This document shows, in pieces, positions 10,301-19,446 of a DNA stretch of 53,289 nt; the first letter of the stretch is position 1; the number at the start of each line of letters is the position of its first letter. Location: the IMG/VR virus record IMGVR_UViG_3300020473_000040, positions 1 through 53,289 of that record, one strand, 5' to 3'. Below the pieces are notes generated by a model. The model did not search any database. It saw only the letters and a program-made list of their open reading frames with translations, and was not told where the DNA came from. Both the position numbers and the translations under genes were made by a program. This DNA comes from a virus.

Positions 10301-11946
10301 ACGGGTATTTAATAAAAGAATTCTCGAGAACTGAAACACTTGCCCACATGCTTACTTCAATTGCTTATGGGCTTACAGCAGTCAAGGGTGAAGTGGAAAC
10401 ATCCTTTACTAGCGGAATTGGGGACTTTCTTGAATATGCAAGCCTTGCTGCTGATAATGCTTCTTCAAGCGGAGATGCTGCTTTATCAAAGTCAGACGCC
10501 CTTTCAGCAATTATAAGCACAGCCATGTTCCCAGAAACCCTAGCAATAGTTAGAAATGTATATTCAAAAAATTCCTATGTTGCATGTGCTGGATTTTTTG
10601 ATGATGACATAAGCCAAGATGGACAGCAGGCAAGCTCAATTGATCTTTTATTACCTGCCGGAAGTGTAACACCGTCAAACATGCTTAGCCAGAGAATAAT
10701 TCCTGCACTAAAGCACCTTACAGCGAAGGGAAGAAGTCAAGAAAACTCTCCTCAGCAGCTAGGTCCAACAATCTCTGCACTTGGAGACTCTAGCAGTGAT
10801 AGAATGAAGATTCTTGCCATTGGGCTTCCTGTAGGGTTAACTCAGCGCCTAAGGGAAGAAGCTTCAAATTACTCAGCTGCAGGTGCACCCTTCTATGAAA
10901 GCTCTTCTTTGATTACAATAAGAGTCTATAAAAAGGATCTAGACAGGGGAGACGTTGTCTATGTGCCAAAGACATTTATTTTTGATACACTTGTATTTCT
11001 CTGGAGCTGCTTATTCGGTGATAATAACGAAAATGAATCTGTGACAAGTAAGGTTTCTGAATCTGCTGAGGTTGATACTGGCATCTCTATGAGCGTGATA
11101 GAGGAAAATGGATCCTCTGTAGATGTTTCACTTTCTGCCTTAAAGAACATAGAAGCCTCAGGGTTTAGAGCAGCAATGAATAAGGAGTTTTCCAGCGTGA
11201 GTGAATTTTCTGACCTGTATCGAGGCCTTCATTTTGATAAGCACAGTGCAGATAGTCCAAACGTCTCAGCGTGGACGACACACTATATAGATGAAATTTT
11301 CAGCGACTCAGCAGATCAAATTAGAAAGAATCACATTCAAGATGTCGTTTTAAAGCATTATCTAAAAACTGTTGCTGGGCTTGATGTTTCAGAGACAGCA
11401 TTTCCGCTATTCACCCAGGGAACAAGCCATCTCTCTACTTCTGACGGTGCTGGACTTGGAACATCGCTTGCTGATTTTGAATATTTAGACTCTTGTGGCG
11501 CTAACAGTGGAGATTCAACAGATACAGGATATGACTTTACTGTTACAGATCTATATGAAACTAATACTTCTATCTTGGACTATAGAACTGAAATACTTTC
11601 CATACTGTCATATGCCATTGACAATGGAATAATCACAGATCAGGACCTAGATACAGATGTTTCAACAAACATCTTGGCAAAAGTTAGAGAATCACTTCTA
11701 TTCTCTCCGGAGAAATATTTTAATCAAGTCTTTCTTCCTCGACTATTTGAGAGAACATTTTGCATTCTTATTGATCCAGATGGTTTTGATATTGATACAG
11801 AGGAGTCTGCCGATCAATTTGATGACGCGCAGGCAGTTGGAACCTATGTATCAGATATGTATACCCTATTTGTTACAGCTGAGATAACAGTGGGAGAAAC
11901 CAGCGGTGACATATACGCTACTGGTGGAAGTCATGGTGGAGGTTAA
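7330..11946 (+). CDS. Giant virion structural protein of unknown family
   Basis: 1538 residues, the longest ORF in the window, starting at GTG 7330 with AGGAG at 7317-7321. It is strongly acidic and Ser-rich, with scattered mixed alpha/beta segments. There is no signal peptide, no transmembrane stretch and no catalytic or metal-binding motif I can recognise. Same-strand neighbours on both sides are structural genes, so a baseplate, tail-tip or large virion-associated role is likely. The Cys residues are few and not in CxxC pairs. It could instead be an internal virion protein ejected with the DNA. The function remains unassigned. Confidence 0.6.
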   Translation: MADIAVMSSGFSFPPSDEFLSGLVSVASSPVLSILTTIGNQSIIQSSKSAVSQTDIEIDGSVNFVDATEQAFTNLTNPAAVVGLSTRAPEIIASVDYVPLYTGITSDESDDNPSGGCNVDVYNTIYQNTLLESLTREAARNCLVKLLKNEDGKIDTAISEMTGLQNISSHSDLLSSFSKICAYSFYVRNCLEWDAPSLASSMSEMFNIFSSIRDLMGLDTLQEIIMPRGEGWHYPTTFQNFQGFDPTRVFDIDSFVELGTGELAYTEDEYNNSSSTKIIAQIVQDLRNSILYGSAIRNLDQDRDTSSTGFSPYTVFDESESGKFSSVISGLNSLNASQSQVTLGTSTSLEGTDLGAGDTEVTISTLDSSDFNLFLESLSGISFVERMTIICQIISRDISMSFMKRTSWVLSRVEKITGQSPGENPSVESIVDNIIGNIGGSLFTSSPASESIASLLNPAFGDDRILTFERFSIDSSFGSGISGFDSFAGDIVHQIQAFIEAGNVYGSWSSSSVQATYDLVQEFSFTKFATDWYNKTYEAAAVIPVLIGGASSSNNFFRSTCFVLTEYLSDNGFIDQSETFENFIHQYSNSEEDQEQADEYEYIRLGIFDLASTDSEVAYLLIKYLDLRFAVIRRIGQDPFLYSPSATGIENVFESDILSEEYSAFYAVAEELASKVINLSYSSGGSFDSSESSSTHTRYSSEYTMTDISVSNRGAEGDTDFSFFFGNILGADQFDIMKTPIGQSLTTLALDTDGKSPSIFDIPKRTLELFYHDFLNYDIADEGGEVSLTSDDISRLNSAQASFITEGVISQSPTQGLGAQATFLSEGDEASIVTDFRGYDDQLRRRAIAYILIDIIGSMGIVNPAEGTQASSGLSIFVSGDITDVSVESVEMNDPTLFQGTLSATARGTSATSTFTKTLAASISVTTSCDLSLNIARATQLAIACKKYSLEGTTYQDEDYSENLEAVDTSISSVFGGDYDLSIEDDIKNINGYLIKEFSRTETLAHMLTSIAYGLTAVKGEVETSFTSGIGDFLEYASLAADNASSSGDAALSKSDALSAIISTAMFPETLAIVRNVYSKNSYVACAGFFDDDISQDGQQASSIDLLLPAGSVTPSNMLSQRIIPALKHLTAKGRSQENSPQQLGPTISALGDSSSDRMKILAIGLPVGLTQRLREEASNYSAAGAPFYESSSLITIRVYKKDLDRGDVVYVPKTFIFDTLVFLWSCLFGDNNENESVTSKVSESAEVDTGISMSVIEENGSSVDVSLSALKNIEASGFRAAMNKEFSSVSEFSDLYRGLHFDKHSADSPNVSAWTTHYIDEIFSDSADQIRKNHIQDVVLKHYLKTVAGLDVSETAFPLFTQGTSHLSTSDGAGLGTSLADFEYLDSCGANSGDSTDTGYDFTVTDLYETNTSILDYRTEILSILSYAIDNGIITDQDLDTDVSTNILAKVRESLLFSPEKYFNQVFLPRLFERTFCILIDPDGFDIDTEESADQFDDAQAVGTYVSDMYTLFVTAEITVGETSGDIYATGGSHGGG

Positions 11947-11955
11947 AAAGAAAAA

Positions 11956-14001
11956 ATGAGTAACTTTGATTCGCTATTAGAAACTTGCTATTCAAGCCTC
12001 CCAAGCAAGGGTGTAAACCATTCTGACATACCCGTCCCAACTGATGTAGACTCAGAATTTCAATACAACTATTTCGTCTCTGACGAGACAACATCACGTG
12101 AGTCCGTAGTCGATGGAGAGTCAATTACATCATTTACAACACTTACAGATGATGCATCTGAAGCAGACAGACTCCAGGCTATGATGGACTATAACGTTCC
12201 AAGATTTGTTAAAGTATCTTGGTCTCCTACTGAACTAGATTCACTGGCAGGACTGACTCAGTCTTCCGCCACGTCCGCTGTCTGGTCTGGAGCAGGAGCC
12301 GGTGCCGTCGAGCAAGATATGCTCGAAGGAAACCTTGAAAATATTCTCTATGAAGAGACAATGACCAGCAACCAATACAGCGGTATTAATTTTCAAGACG
12401 CAGAAGGGCTTACAAAGCTAACTGAGATGGCAAAGATTGCTATAAATACTTCTGAACTTCCTTTCAGCTTTGCCTCTACAGAAAGCTCATCTGTATCTTC
12501 AGATTCAAACCTTGATGTCATAAATTCATATCTTGAGCTAGCGGGGGCTTCGACAGGAGTTGACCCAGCAGCAAAAGAATTGCTAAGGACGGCATTGGGA
12601 AGCTATCAGTCAACAGGAGATATGAGCTTTTTTAATCAAGCAGCTGAGAGAGAGGCAGTTGTAGATGATTCATTCTTTAACACGTCTACAAAGTTTGATC
12701 TAGGTGTTTCTGTTAGTAATGTCCTTGCCGCTCGCTGCGGACACGCTTGGGGGCAAGATGGAGGAAGTGCATTCTTTGAAGAGATTTCAAGAATAAGTAG
12801 TACACTATCTCAAATCACGTCAGCGGGAATATCACAAGATGCTGCAGGGGCAATTAGCGACGACGACTACGATATCACAGGTGATCCTGTAACCTATAGG
12901 CTTTCTGAAAACATCGCTGACCAGACACAGCTTGAGCAATACGATGCTAGAATTGTTGGGTACATGGTTGAGAAACACGAGGTCGACTCAAATGGCACAG
13001 TTATTGAACTTGAGCCCATTTTAGTCAGCAATCCTGAAGCAGGTGATATGATCGACCCCAACGTTATGTATGGAAGGGGATATCGATATAAGGTCAGGAC
13101 TGTGGCATATGTTGAATTTAGTGCAATTAATGTATATCCTGGAAATCAGTCAAGAGACCAGACAGTTGTCGTAGGCCTTCTATTTGCTTCACGACCAAGC
13201 AAGACAACTACCGTCTTGTGTGTTGAAAGGATTCCCCCTAAACCTCCTGTTGATATTTCCTTTGTATTTAACCCAGATACTCCATCTGGAGGTCTTGATA
13301 TATCATGGTCGTTTCCAATTAATAAGCAGAGAGATATCAAACAATTTAGAATATTTAGAAGATTATCTCCCCAGCTTCCATTTTCTTTAATTAAAAATTA
13401 TTTTTTTGACGACTCCACTACACTTACAAAGACAACTGAAATACCAGACCCAGATGCACTTGTTGAAAGCAGTAGTTCAAAGCTATCTAACTCAACTTTT
13501 CAAGTTGTAGACGGCCCCCATTTACTTTTTACTGATTTAGATTTTAACTTTAACTCAACTTACATTTATTCCATTGTAAGCGTTGATGCAAGAGGAATGT
13601 CATCAAACTACTCCGCTCAGCACGTCGTATCTTACGATAGGTTTAAGGGCAGAATTAATGTAACTTATTTATCCAAGTCAGGAGCACCGATACCCTATCC
13701 AAATCTCTATCTTAGGCAGGACTTATTTCCTGATACAATAAGAATGTCAGGATATGATCGAATGCATGTTTATTTTGATCCCGAGTATTTGACAGTTAAA
13801 GATTCTAATGATAATGACCTATCTTTAGTTTCAACTAGTGAGGAAGATCCAAGCTATAAGATATCAATGATAAATCTAGATAATCAGAAATCTAAGCTAA
13901 TTGATATTTATGTTAAGGATATTAGAGATGATCCGTTTCAAGAGGAAGAGGGCATTGAATATAGCATAAGAACTACTGTTCGAACCCTTATCGATGTATG
14001 A
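11956..14001 (+). CDS. Tail/baseplate structural protein with fibronectin type III domain
   Basis: 681 residues. Residues ~420-550 look like a fibronectin type III domain: PPKPPVDISFVF, then DISWSFPINKQRDIKQFRIFRR (the W and the 'FRIFRR' strand), then a final strand TYIYSIVSVDARGMSS. The N-terminal half is acidic and probably helical or mixed. The C-terminal ~120 residues form another beta-rich unit. The start at ATG 11956 has only a purine-rich leader (AAAAAGAAAAA), with GGAGG about 15 bases upstream, so initiation may depend on coupling to the previous gene. FN3 domains are well known in phage tail proteins; the exact place in the virion is inference. Confidence 0.65.
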   Translation: MSNFDSLLETCYSSLPSKGVNHSDIPVPTDVDSEFQYNYFVSDETTSRESVVDGESITSFTTLTDDASEADRLQAMMDYNVPRFVKVSWSPTELDSLAGLTQSSATSAVWSGAGAGAVEQDMLEGNLENILYEETMTSNQYSGINFQDAEGLTKLTEMAKIAINTSELPFSFASTESSSVSSDSNLDVINSYLELAGASTGVDPAAKELLRTALGSYQSTGDMSFFNQAAEREAVVDDSFFNTSTKFDLGVSVSNVLAARCGHAWGQDGGSAFFEEISRISSTLSQITSAGISQDAAGAISDDDYDITGDPVTYRLSENIADQTQLEQYDARIVGYMVEKHEVDSNGTVIELEPILVSNPEAGDMIDPNVMYGRGYRYKVRTVAYVEFSAINVYPGNQSRDQTVVVGLLFASRPSKTTTVLCVERIPPKPPVDISFVFNPDTPSGGLDISWSFPINKQRDIKQFRIFRRLSPQLPFSLIKNYFFDDSTTLTKTTEIPDPDALVESSSSKLSNSTFQVVDGPHLLFTDLDFNFNSTYIYSIVSVDARGMSSNYSAQHVVSYDRFKGRINVTYLSKSGAPIPYPNLYLRQDLFPDTIRMSGYDRMHVYFDPEYLTVKDSNDNDLSLVSTSEEDPSYKISMINLDNQKSKLIDIYVKDIRDDPFQEEEGIEYSIRTTVRTLIDV

Positions 14002-14061
14002 GAATAGAATTATTTTACTGCATAACACATCAAGAGATATATTTACAACCAGGAGTAAAAA

Positions 14062-14769
14062 ATGGGTTATCTTGACCATTCAACAAATAACATTATACTA
14101 GATGCTGTTCTTACTGATAGAGGCCGTGAGCTTCTATCGAGGAATGATGGATCTTTTCAAATCGTTAAATTCGCACTTTCCGATGACGAGGTTGATTACA
14201 CGACGATCCAAAAGTTTGGTAGAACTGTAGGAAAAGAAAAAATAGAAAAAAATACACCTGTGTTTGAAGCACTTACAAATGGAAGTATTGCTCAAAAATT
14301 TCCCTTAAGAAGTATTTCAATAGGAAATCTTATTAGGCTTCCCTCTCTTGACCTGGATGGAGTAACATCTGATACAATTACATTGAACATGGTTAATACA
14401 AGAACACAGTCTGTAACAGTAAAGCAGTCAATAGGTGGTGATTCTTTAGTCCCGATTGAGCTTGTTGATCAAGTGTTTAAGGTTGTGGTGAACAATCTAT
14501 TTTTACAAATATCTGGACAGCGACCTGTTTCAATAAGCAAAGACAACATTGCAACATATTTGATAACAAGGGCAGCTACCCTTGATACAGTTACCGGTGG
14601 ATCTTCTGTTGCACCCACAGTTCAGATTAAGTCATCCCTTACCACAACAATGTTTAGCACATACGGTATTGCAAGTGATAAGTCAACTATTAGATCCTAT
14701 ATTACAATTACTGGACAGCAATCAGGCGCTTCAAAAAATCTTCTTGTTAAAATCAACAAGACATCATAA
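14062..14769 (+). CDS. Virion structural protein with 'LTDRGRELL' N-terminal module
   Basis: 235 residues, ATG at 14062 with a clear CAGGAG site. Residues ~12-45 (DAVLTDRGRELLSRNDGSF...FALSDDEVDYT) form a conserved opening that is widespread in uncharacterised marine myophage virion proteins. A shorter related version starts the 325 aa protein at 3412. The C-terminal half is Thr/Ser-rich beta sequence ending in a short basic tail. It lies between the FN3 protein and two further large structural genes. The family function is unknown; assignment to the tail is by context. Confidence 0.65.
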   Translation: MGYLDHSTNNIILDAVLTDRGRELLSRNDGSFQIVKFALSDDEVDYTTIQKFGRTVGKEKIEKNTPVFEALTNGSIAQKFPLRSISIGNLIRLPSLDLDGVTSDTITLNMVNTRTQSVTVKQSIGGDSLVPIELVDQVFKVVVNNLFLQISGQRPVSISKDNIATYLITRAATLDTVTGGSSVAPTVQIKSSLTTTMFSTYGIASDKSTIRSYITITGQQSGASKNLLVKINKTS

Positions 14770-14783
14770 TTCAAGAGTAAGAC

Positions 14784-16061
14784 ATGGCAATATATAAGGA
14801 AATTTCTGCAGCTGACATTAAAACCAGCAGGTCAGTTTTAAATCAGTTAGTTGACATCCTACAGGAAGATGTCTCAGGATCAACTACGAGAAAGAAATAT
14901 CAAGTTTTTGTAACCGGTGGAGTTGGACCAGGTGTTACTTCCTCTCTATTTCAAACGGTATATGATCAGGATTACACACTTCAGACAGCAAACCCAATTT
15001 TTGATATAACATACGGTGTCTTTTCTGGAAGCACAGATGTTGCAAATGCATCAACTGGCCAAGACAGCGCAGGAAAGCTGCTATTTCCATCTCAAACCTT
15101 AATGATGAGAGAAAAAATAGATGTCTATAGACAGTTTGCACAAACACTTCTCGGAGATGCAACTTATCAGTTTGCCTCTCCCTTCGACACAACACAGCCT
15201 ATAACAGCCAACGGAATTGATCACGCCCTTTTCTTTACATTTAGAAGGCTTTTCTCTAGAGATAAGATTAAGCGTGAAACGTTCGCCATGAAGTTTTATC
15301 AGTCTGCTTCCCGAGCTCCGGGTGATCCCACAGCGTCCGGTCAGTCTGTTTGTTCTGGAGCAATGGGTCCAAACATTAATCTTCCAACAGTTTCCGGATC
15401 TGCCATCTATACAGATATTGGCTCTGCCACAGCAAAGGAGACATCGATTGGGGGCGAGGTTGGAAATCTAGTCGACTCTTCAAATACAAATAGAAATGTC
15501 GGCCTTCTCTTCTATGATATGGGAATTGGAATCCTTGATGTCTCAAAAGTTATCTCAGCTTCTCAAAAGGCTTCCGGTGTTATTGACGCAATGGTTAATA
15601 CTACGTTTAAAGATGCTGCAAGAGGGCAGACAGTTCTTGGCCCAGGGCCCGAAGGTACAGCCTATGGTTACGGAAATCCAAAAGCGAAGTTTGTTCCAGA
15701 TTTCGTAGTGTCAGCATCAATGGATAATATTCTCGATCACTTTGCCTCAGTCAGGTTTCAGTCAGGAACACTTACTGCAATGACCTTTCAAAATGTCACG
15801 AATATTAACTCAACACTTGTATTCTGCAGGGCAACTTCTGATGAGTTTAACTACTCATCTAATCCTACGTTTACTGACTCTACGGGAAGGATAAATGTGA
15901 TTGATGAAGGTGAGGAGAATACACAGAGAACATTCTCATTTGTTAGCACAATCGGTCTTTATGACGGAAGAAATAATCTGTTAGCCGTTGCAAAGCTAAG
16001 CAGACCTGTTGAGAAGAATGACGAGAAGGACCTGACTTTCAGGATTAGGCTTGACTTCTAG
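14784..16061 (+). CDS. Virion structural protein (C-terminal 'AKLSRPVEK' module)
   Basis: 425 residues from ATG 14784. It starts with a short helix-prone region (residues ~8-35) followed by a beta-rich body. It is a recognisable type of large-phage tail structural protein but has no named function that I can assign. The last ~40 residues (FVSTIGLYDGRNNLLAVAKLSRPVEKNDEKDL...LDF) closely resemble the C-terminus of the next protein (FVYITGIYFHDDNMNVIMKANLAQPV...LDF), so both carry the same C-terminal module, probably an assembly or docking strand. The two genes are 21 bases apart. Confidence 0.65.
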   Translation: MAIYKEISAADIKTSRSVLNQLVDILQEDVSGSTTRKKYQVFVTGGVGPGVTSSLFQTVYDQDYTLQTANPIFDITYGVFSGSTDVANASTGQDSAGKLLFPSQTLMMREKIDVYRQFAQTLLGDATYQFASPFDTTQPITANGIDHALFFTFRRLFSRDKIKRETFAMKFYQSASRAPGDPTASGQSVCSGAMGPNINLPTVSGSAIYTDIGSATAKETSIGGEVGNLVDSSNTNRNVGLLFYDMGIGILDVSKVISASQKASGVIDAMVNTTFKDAARGQTVLGPGPEGTAYGYGNPKAKFVPDFVVSASMDNILDHFASVRFQSGTLTAMTFQNVTNINSTLVFCRATSDEFNYSSNPTFTDSTGRINVIDEGEENTQRTFSFVSTIGLYDGRNNLLAVAKLSRPVEKNDEKDLTFRIRLDF

Positions 16062-16082
16062 TCCTACTGGAGGTTTTAGCCC

Positions 16083-19000
16083 ATGTCAATCATTAGAATT
16101 ACCAGAGATCTGATTGAAAAAGTTACTCTGACAACACATCCAAAGACACACTTTCTTTCGTCTTCTCAGGAGAGTGTTAATGATGAGCCTGTTGAAAGCT
16201 CAGGAATACTAAGCACAACAGGTACAATGGGTCAGGCTAGCCTTGTCGCAAGGACTAACAGTGTTGTAAAGGGCACTCGAATTTTTGACACAGAGAGCTC
16301 CCTTTTTGACGAAGACCATTCGTCTCTTTTGATCAATCTTCACGCAGCTCAGGAGCTATCTGGAACTACCACAGACATACAGAGCTACTTAGGTCACGCG
16401 ACTCCTGGCTCTCACATCTCTACGGATGATGGAAATTGTGCCAGTGCTGATATTACATTTATTGCAACTCCTTTAAATGGCCACACAGTTGTAATAGCAT
16501 CTGCCTCGATGACTGATACATACACCTTTGACACCAGTAGGGTCCCAACAGACAGCACACATGCACTTGTTGGAATATCGGGTGTAACTACGCTTACCGG
16601 ATTCGCTAAGTCACTAAGAATATCGATCATGTCTGCCAGTCTGCGCAATGATATTCAAATTACAGCAGCACCTCCAGCCGGGGCAGTTTTAACAGTCCAC
16701 CAGATGGTGAAAGGAACAGGTGGAAATGGAAAGACAATTACAGGAACCGCGCTGTCTGCTGGAAAGATATCTGTTACAGAATTTTCTGGAGGGACATCCA
16801 AGCTAAGTGATGATGATCCGACAAATCCAGGACATCTAGGCTACCTAAAGGGAGTTAGAGAGCTTGATGTTCCAGCTAAGAGTAAAAAGGTCTTTGGCAT
16901 TGATAGATTTAGACCTCCCTGGCTGTTTCAAAATGATCACGAAGATTTTGACCTCCAGACTCAGCCTGCTGGAAGCTTAAAAGCTAACAGAAGAATGATT
17001 AAGAATCAGGTGAGAAATGTTCTCTTGCCTGCTTATAGGTCCCAATTTACGCACCCTAACTATGCCTATACAAACTATCACACGTTAAACTTTTTCACTT
17101 CTTCAATTAACTGGGTTTCCACAGACGGAAGTAGAACAGAAGCTACCAGCGTCCCTTATAAGTGGATGAATAGTAAAGTTTTAATATATGAGCAACTCAC
17201 CGGTTCAGTAGATTCTCTCGAAGGTGAATACGACAAAGATCGAACTGTGCACAGGTATAACGGAAAATATGTTCCTGAAACAGGCTTTACATTTGACTTC
17301 TACATTAATCCAAGATACACGAATGACGTTGATAAGTCCCCTCGAAACGGAGAGTTTAGAGCTGGAACAATTATGCACGTCAGCGGTGCCTACGCAGTCA
17401 GCCTAGTCTCAGGCTCAAGTAGAGCTCCCGACGGTTCAGTAGATGGGTATAGAATAATGCTTCAGCTGTCTCAAAGTGCTGAGCACCCACCCTCTAAGTG
17501 GCATATTGTCCACGGACACGATAGGCCTGTATTTGCGAGCTCTAGTGTAAACTATAAGAAAACGCCCTATGACCTTGCCTGGGTTTCACCTGATAATTCA
17601 CTTAAGAGAAATCACTGGCATCATGTTGCAATCAGATGGGGTGGAGATGATGTTAACAACAGCACAGGAAGCTTTTTAATCGATGGTAAGAAAGTTTCTG
17701 AGTTTGCACTTCCAGGATCTTCTAGCATTAGACCCTATGTAAATCAAGATAAAGCGGGAGCCTCTTTACTACTACCGCTGTCTGAGAGAATAGAAAGGGT
17801 GGGCGGTCCAAGATTCCTTGCTGGAAGAGCTGATCCAAATGCCCTCTTTATTGGAAACTTCTATGAAGGAAAAAATGAAGGTGGAGGAGAAGCTGCAAGC
17901 AGCACATCTATTGATAGATTTTTCAATCGTGCTGCTAGAAAGGCAGAGGGGTTTACATTAAATTTAACAGGTACTGCACCCTCTCCTACGATGCAGAAAT
18001 ATGATCCAGTTGCAACCTTTAATCACCCTCTTAACGCTGAGGTTCATGATCTTAAGATTTACAATAAATTTAGAACAGATTCTCAGATCTACACAAGCTC
18101 CATTCAAGGGCCGGATACTTTAAAAGATCTTCTATTCTACGTTCCCCCTTTCTACATTAATGAAAATAGAAAAAGAAACTTTTTGTCAAGTGCTGGTATA
18201 ACATCATCTAGAAGAGAAAGAATTGTAGATTCTGGAGGAGCTTCGTATCCAGATGGTGTGGATGAGCCTTTTCATTATCCTGCTGATGTCTTTACACAGC
18301 CATTTACTTCATTTCCCTTTAATGCGGGAATGTCTATGAATATCGATACAACTGATATCAATGTTGAGAATTATTGCAAGGACATCGTTACAAACACTTA
18401 TCCTAGATTGTTATTCTTAACCTCTTCCATGAATTCAACCAGGGTTGAGGCGACGACTGGTGTTAAAGACATGTGTCTAACAGCATCTAATTTTATGTTT
18501 GATAATTTTTGCACTGGATCAATAAAAGCTAGGGCAAATTTTATTCTTCCATGTGATAATGGAAAGTTTCAACCAAACTACAAGCATGTTCACACAGGAT
18601 CAACTGACATATCAACAGGATCAGAAGCGTATCTTTATAGGGATGATATTGGAAACTTTGATCCTAGCTTAATAAACCTTAGCAATGTATTTGTTACACC
18701 TCCCACCTACATAACAACAAAAATTGACGACGATGGCAGGCTGATAGATACCATAGCACAATTTTCATCATCGATCGGAACGTTTGGCGACTATGGAGAA
18801 GAGATCGATGTCTTCGCCTATCCAACCCCACCTTATCCGTTTATGCCGACAGCGCTAAATACTGCAAATAATCACTTTCTTGTCTACCAAGCATCTAGAG
18901 ATCCTTCAAGCAATGAGATTGTCTTGTTTAACATACCGAATCTATTTTATGGAAATAGAATTGAGCCAGGAACATTTACCCTTACAGACTCTAATGTAAC

Positions 19001-19445
19001 TGGGTCAAGAGGAAAAGTGAGTATTACCTTAAAAGATGACGGCTTTGGAACGCTATATCGAGCTGATTCTGCGACAGAGCATGCTATGTCAAATGGAGTG
19101 GGAAATATCTTCTATGACGAAGGATTAGTTCTAATTAAATCTCCTCATCTTAAGTTTTTTGGAAAAGATCAGTTTGAGGTGTCATTTACGGGAGAGCAAA
19201 ATATTCATGTCATGAAGATCAATGTTCCTTGCCGCCCAGGGATGATCAATAGCTCTTCAAACCCAGGATTTAGAGTCCTCTCTGCATCGCTAAATGCCAA
19301 CGATGAAGATTCTAAGTTCGTCTATATTACCGGAATATATTTTCATGATGACAATATGAATGTTATTATGAAGGCAAATCTTGCCCAACCCGTTGTCAAA
19401 CGAGATGGGGACAATCTTCTATTTTCACCCAAGCTGGACTTTTAA
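16083..19445 (+). CDS. LamG/concanavalin A-like domain tail protein
   Basis: 1120 residues, ATG 16083 after TGGAGG. The region ~395-545 has the look of a LamG/ConA-like lectin domain: an opening strand FTFDFYINPRY, then the diagnostic NHWHHVAIRWGG followed by a 'SFLIDGKKVSEF' hairpin. Residues ~118-241 are a separate inserted beta domain ending in NGKTIT...EFSGGTSK that aligns with a domain of the second tail sheath (see findings). The C-terminal 40 residues match the end of the preceding protein. LamG-like folds usually bind glycans, so a host-surface or adhesion role is plausible. The stop is 1 base before the next start. Confidence 0.7.
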   Translation: MSIIRITRDLIEKVTLTTHPKTHFLSSSQESVNDEPVESSGILSTTGTMGQASLVARTNSVVKGTRIFDTESSLFDEDHSSLLINLHAAQELSGTTTDIQSYLGHATPGSHISTDDGNCASADITFIATPLNGHTVVIASASMTDTYTFDTSRVPTDSTHALVGISGVTTLTGFAKSLRISIMSASLRNDIQITAAPPAGAVLTVHQMVKGTGGNGKTITGTALSAGKISVTEFSGGTSKLSDDDPTNPGHLGYLKGVRELDVPAKSKKVFGIDRFRPPWLFQNDHEDFDLQTQPAGSLKANRRMIKNQVRNVLLPAYRSQFTHPNYAYTNYHTLNFFTSSINWVSTDGSRTEATSVPYKWMNSKVLIYEQLTGSVDSLEGEYDKDRTVHRYNGKYVPETGFTFDFYINPRYTNDVDKSPRNGEFRAGTIMHVSGAYAVSLVSGSSRAPDGSVDGYRIMLQLSQSAEHPPSKWHIVHGHDRPVFASSSVNYKKTPYDLAWVSPDNSLKRNHWHHVAIRWGGDDVNNSTGSFLIDGKKVSEFALPGSSSIRPYVNQDKAGASLLLPLSERIERVGGPRFLAGRADPNALFIGNFYEGKNEGGGEAASSTSIDRFFNRAARKAEGFTLNLTGTAPSPTMQKYDPVATFNHPLNAEVHDLKIYNKFRTDSQIYTSSIQGPDTLKDLLFYVPPFYINENRKRNFLSSAGITSSRRERIVDSGGASYPDGVDEPFHYPADVFTQPFTSFPFNAGMSMNIDTTDINVENYCKDIVTNTYPRLLFLTSSMNSTRVEATTGVKDMCLTASNFMFDNFCTGSIKARANFILPCDNGKFQPNYKHVHTGSTDISTGSEAYLYRDDIGNFDPSLINLSNVFVTPPTYITTKIDDDGRLIDTIAQFSSSIGTFGDYGEEIDVFAYPTPPYPFMPTALNTANNHFLVYQASRDPSSNEIVLFNIPNLFYGNRIEPGTFTLTDSNVTGSRGKVSITLKDDGFGTLYRADSATEHAMSNGVGNIFYDEGLVLIKSPHLKFFGKDQFEVSFTGEQNIHVMKINVPCRPGMINSSSNPGFRVLSASLNANDEDSKFVYITGIYFHDDNMNVIMKANLAQPVVKRDGDNLLFSPKLDF

Positions 19446-19446
19446 T

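Noticed and set aside
5366-12448. TATAAATA late-promoter octamers at 5366-5373 and 12441-12448
   Set aside because: Both lie deep inside coding sequence with no downstream gene start at promoter distance; in AT-rich DNA they are expected by chance.
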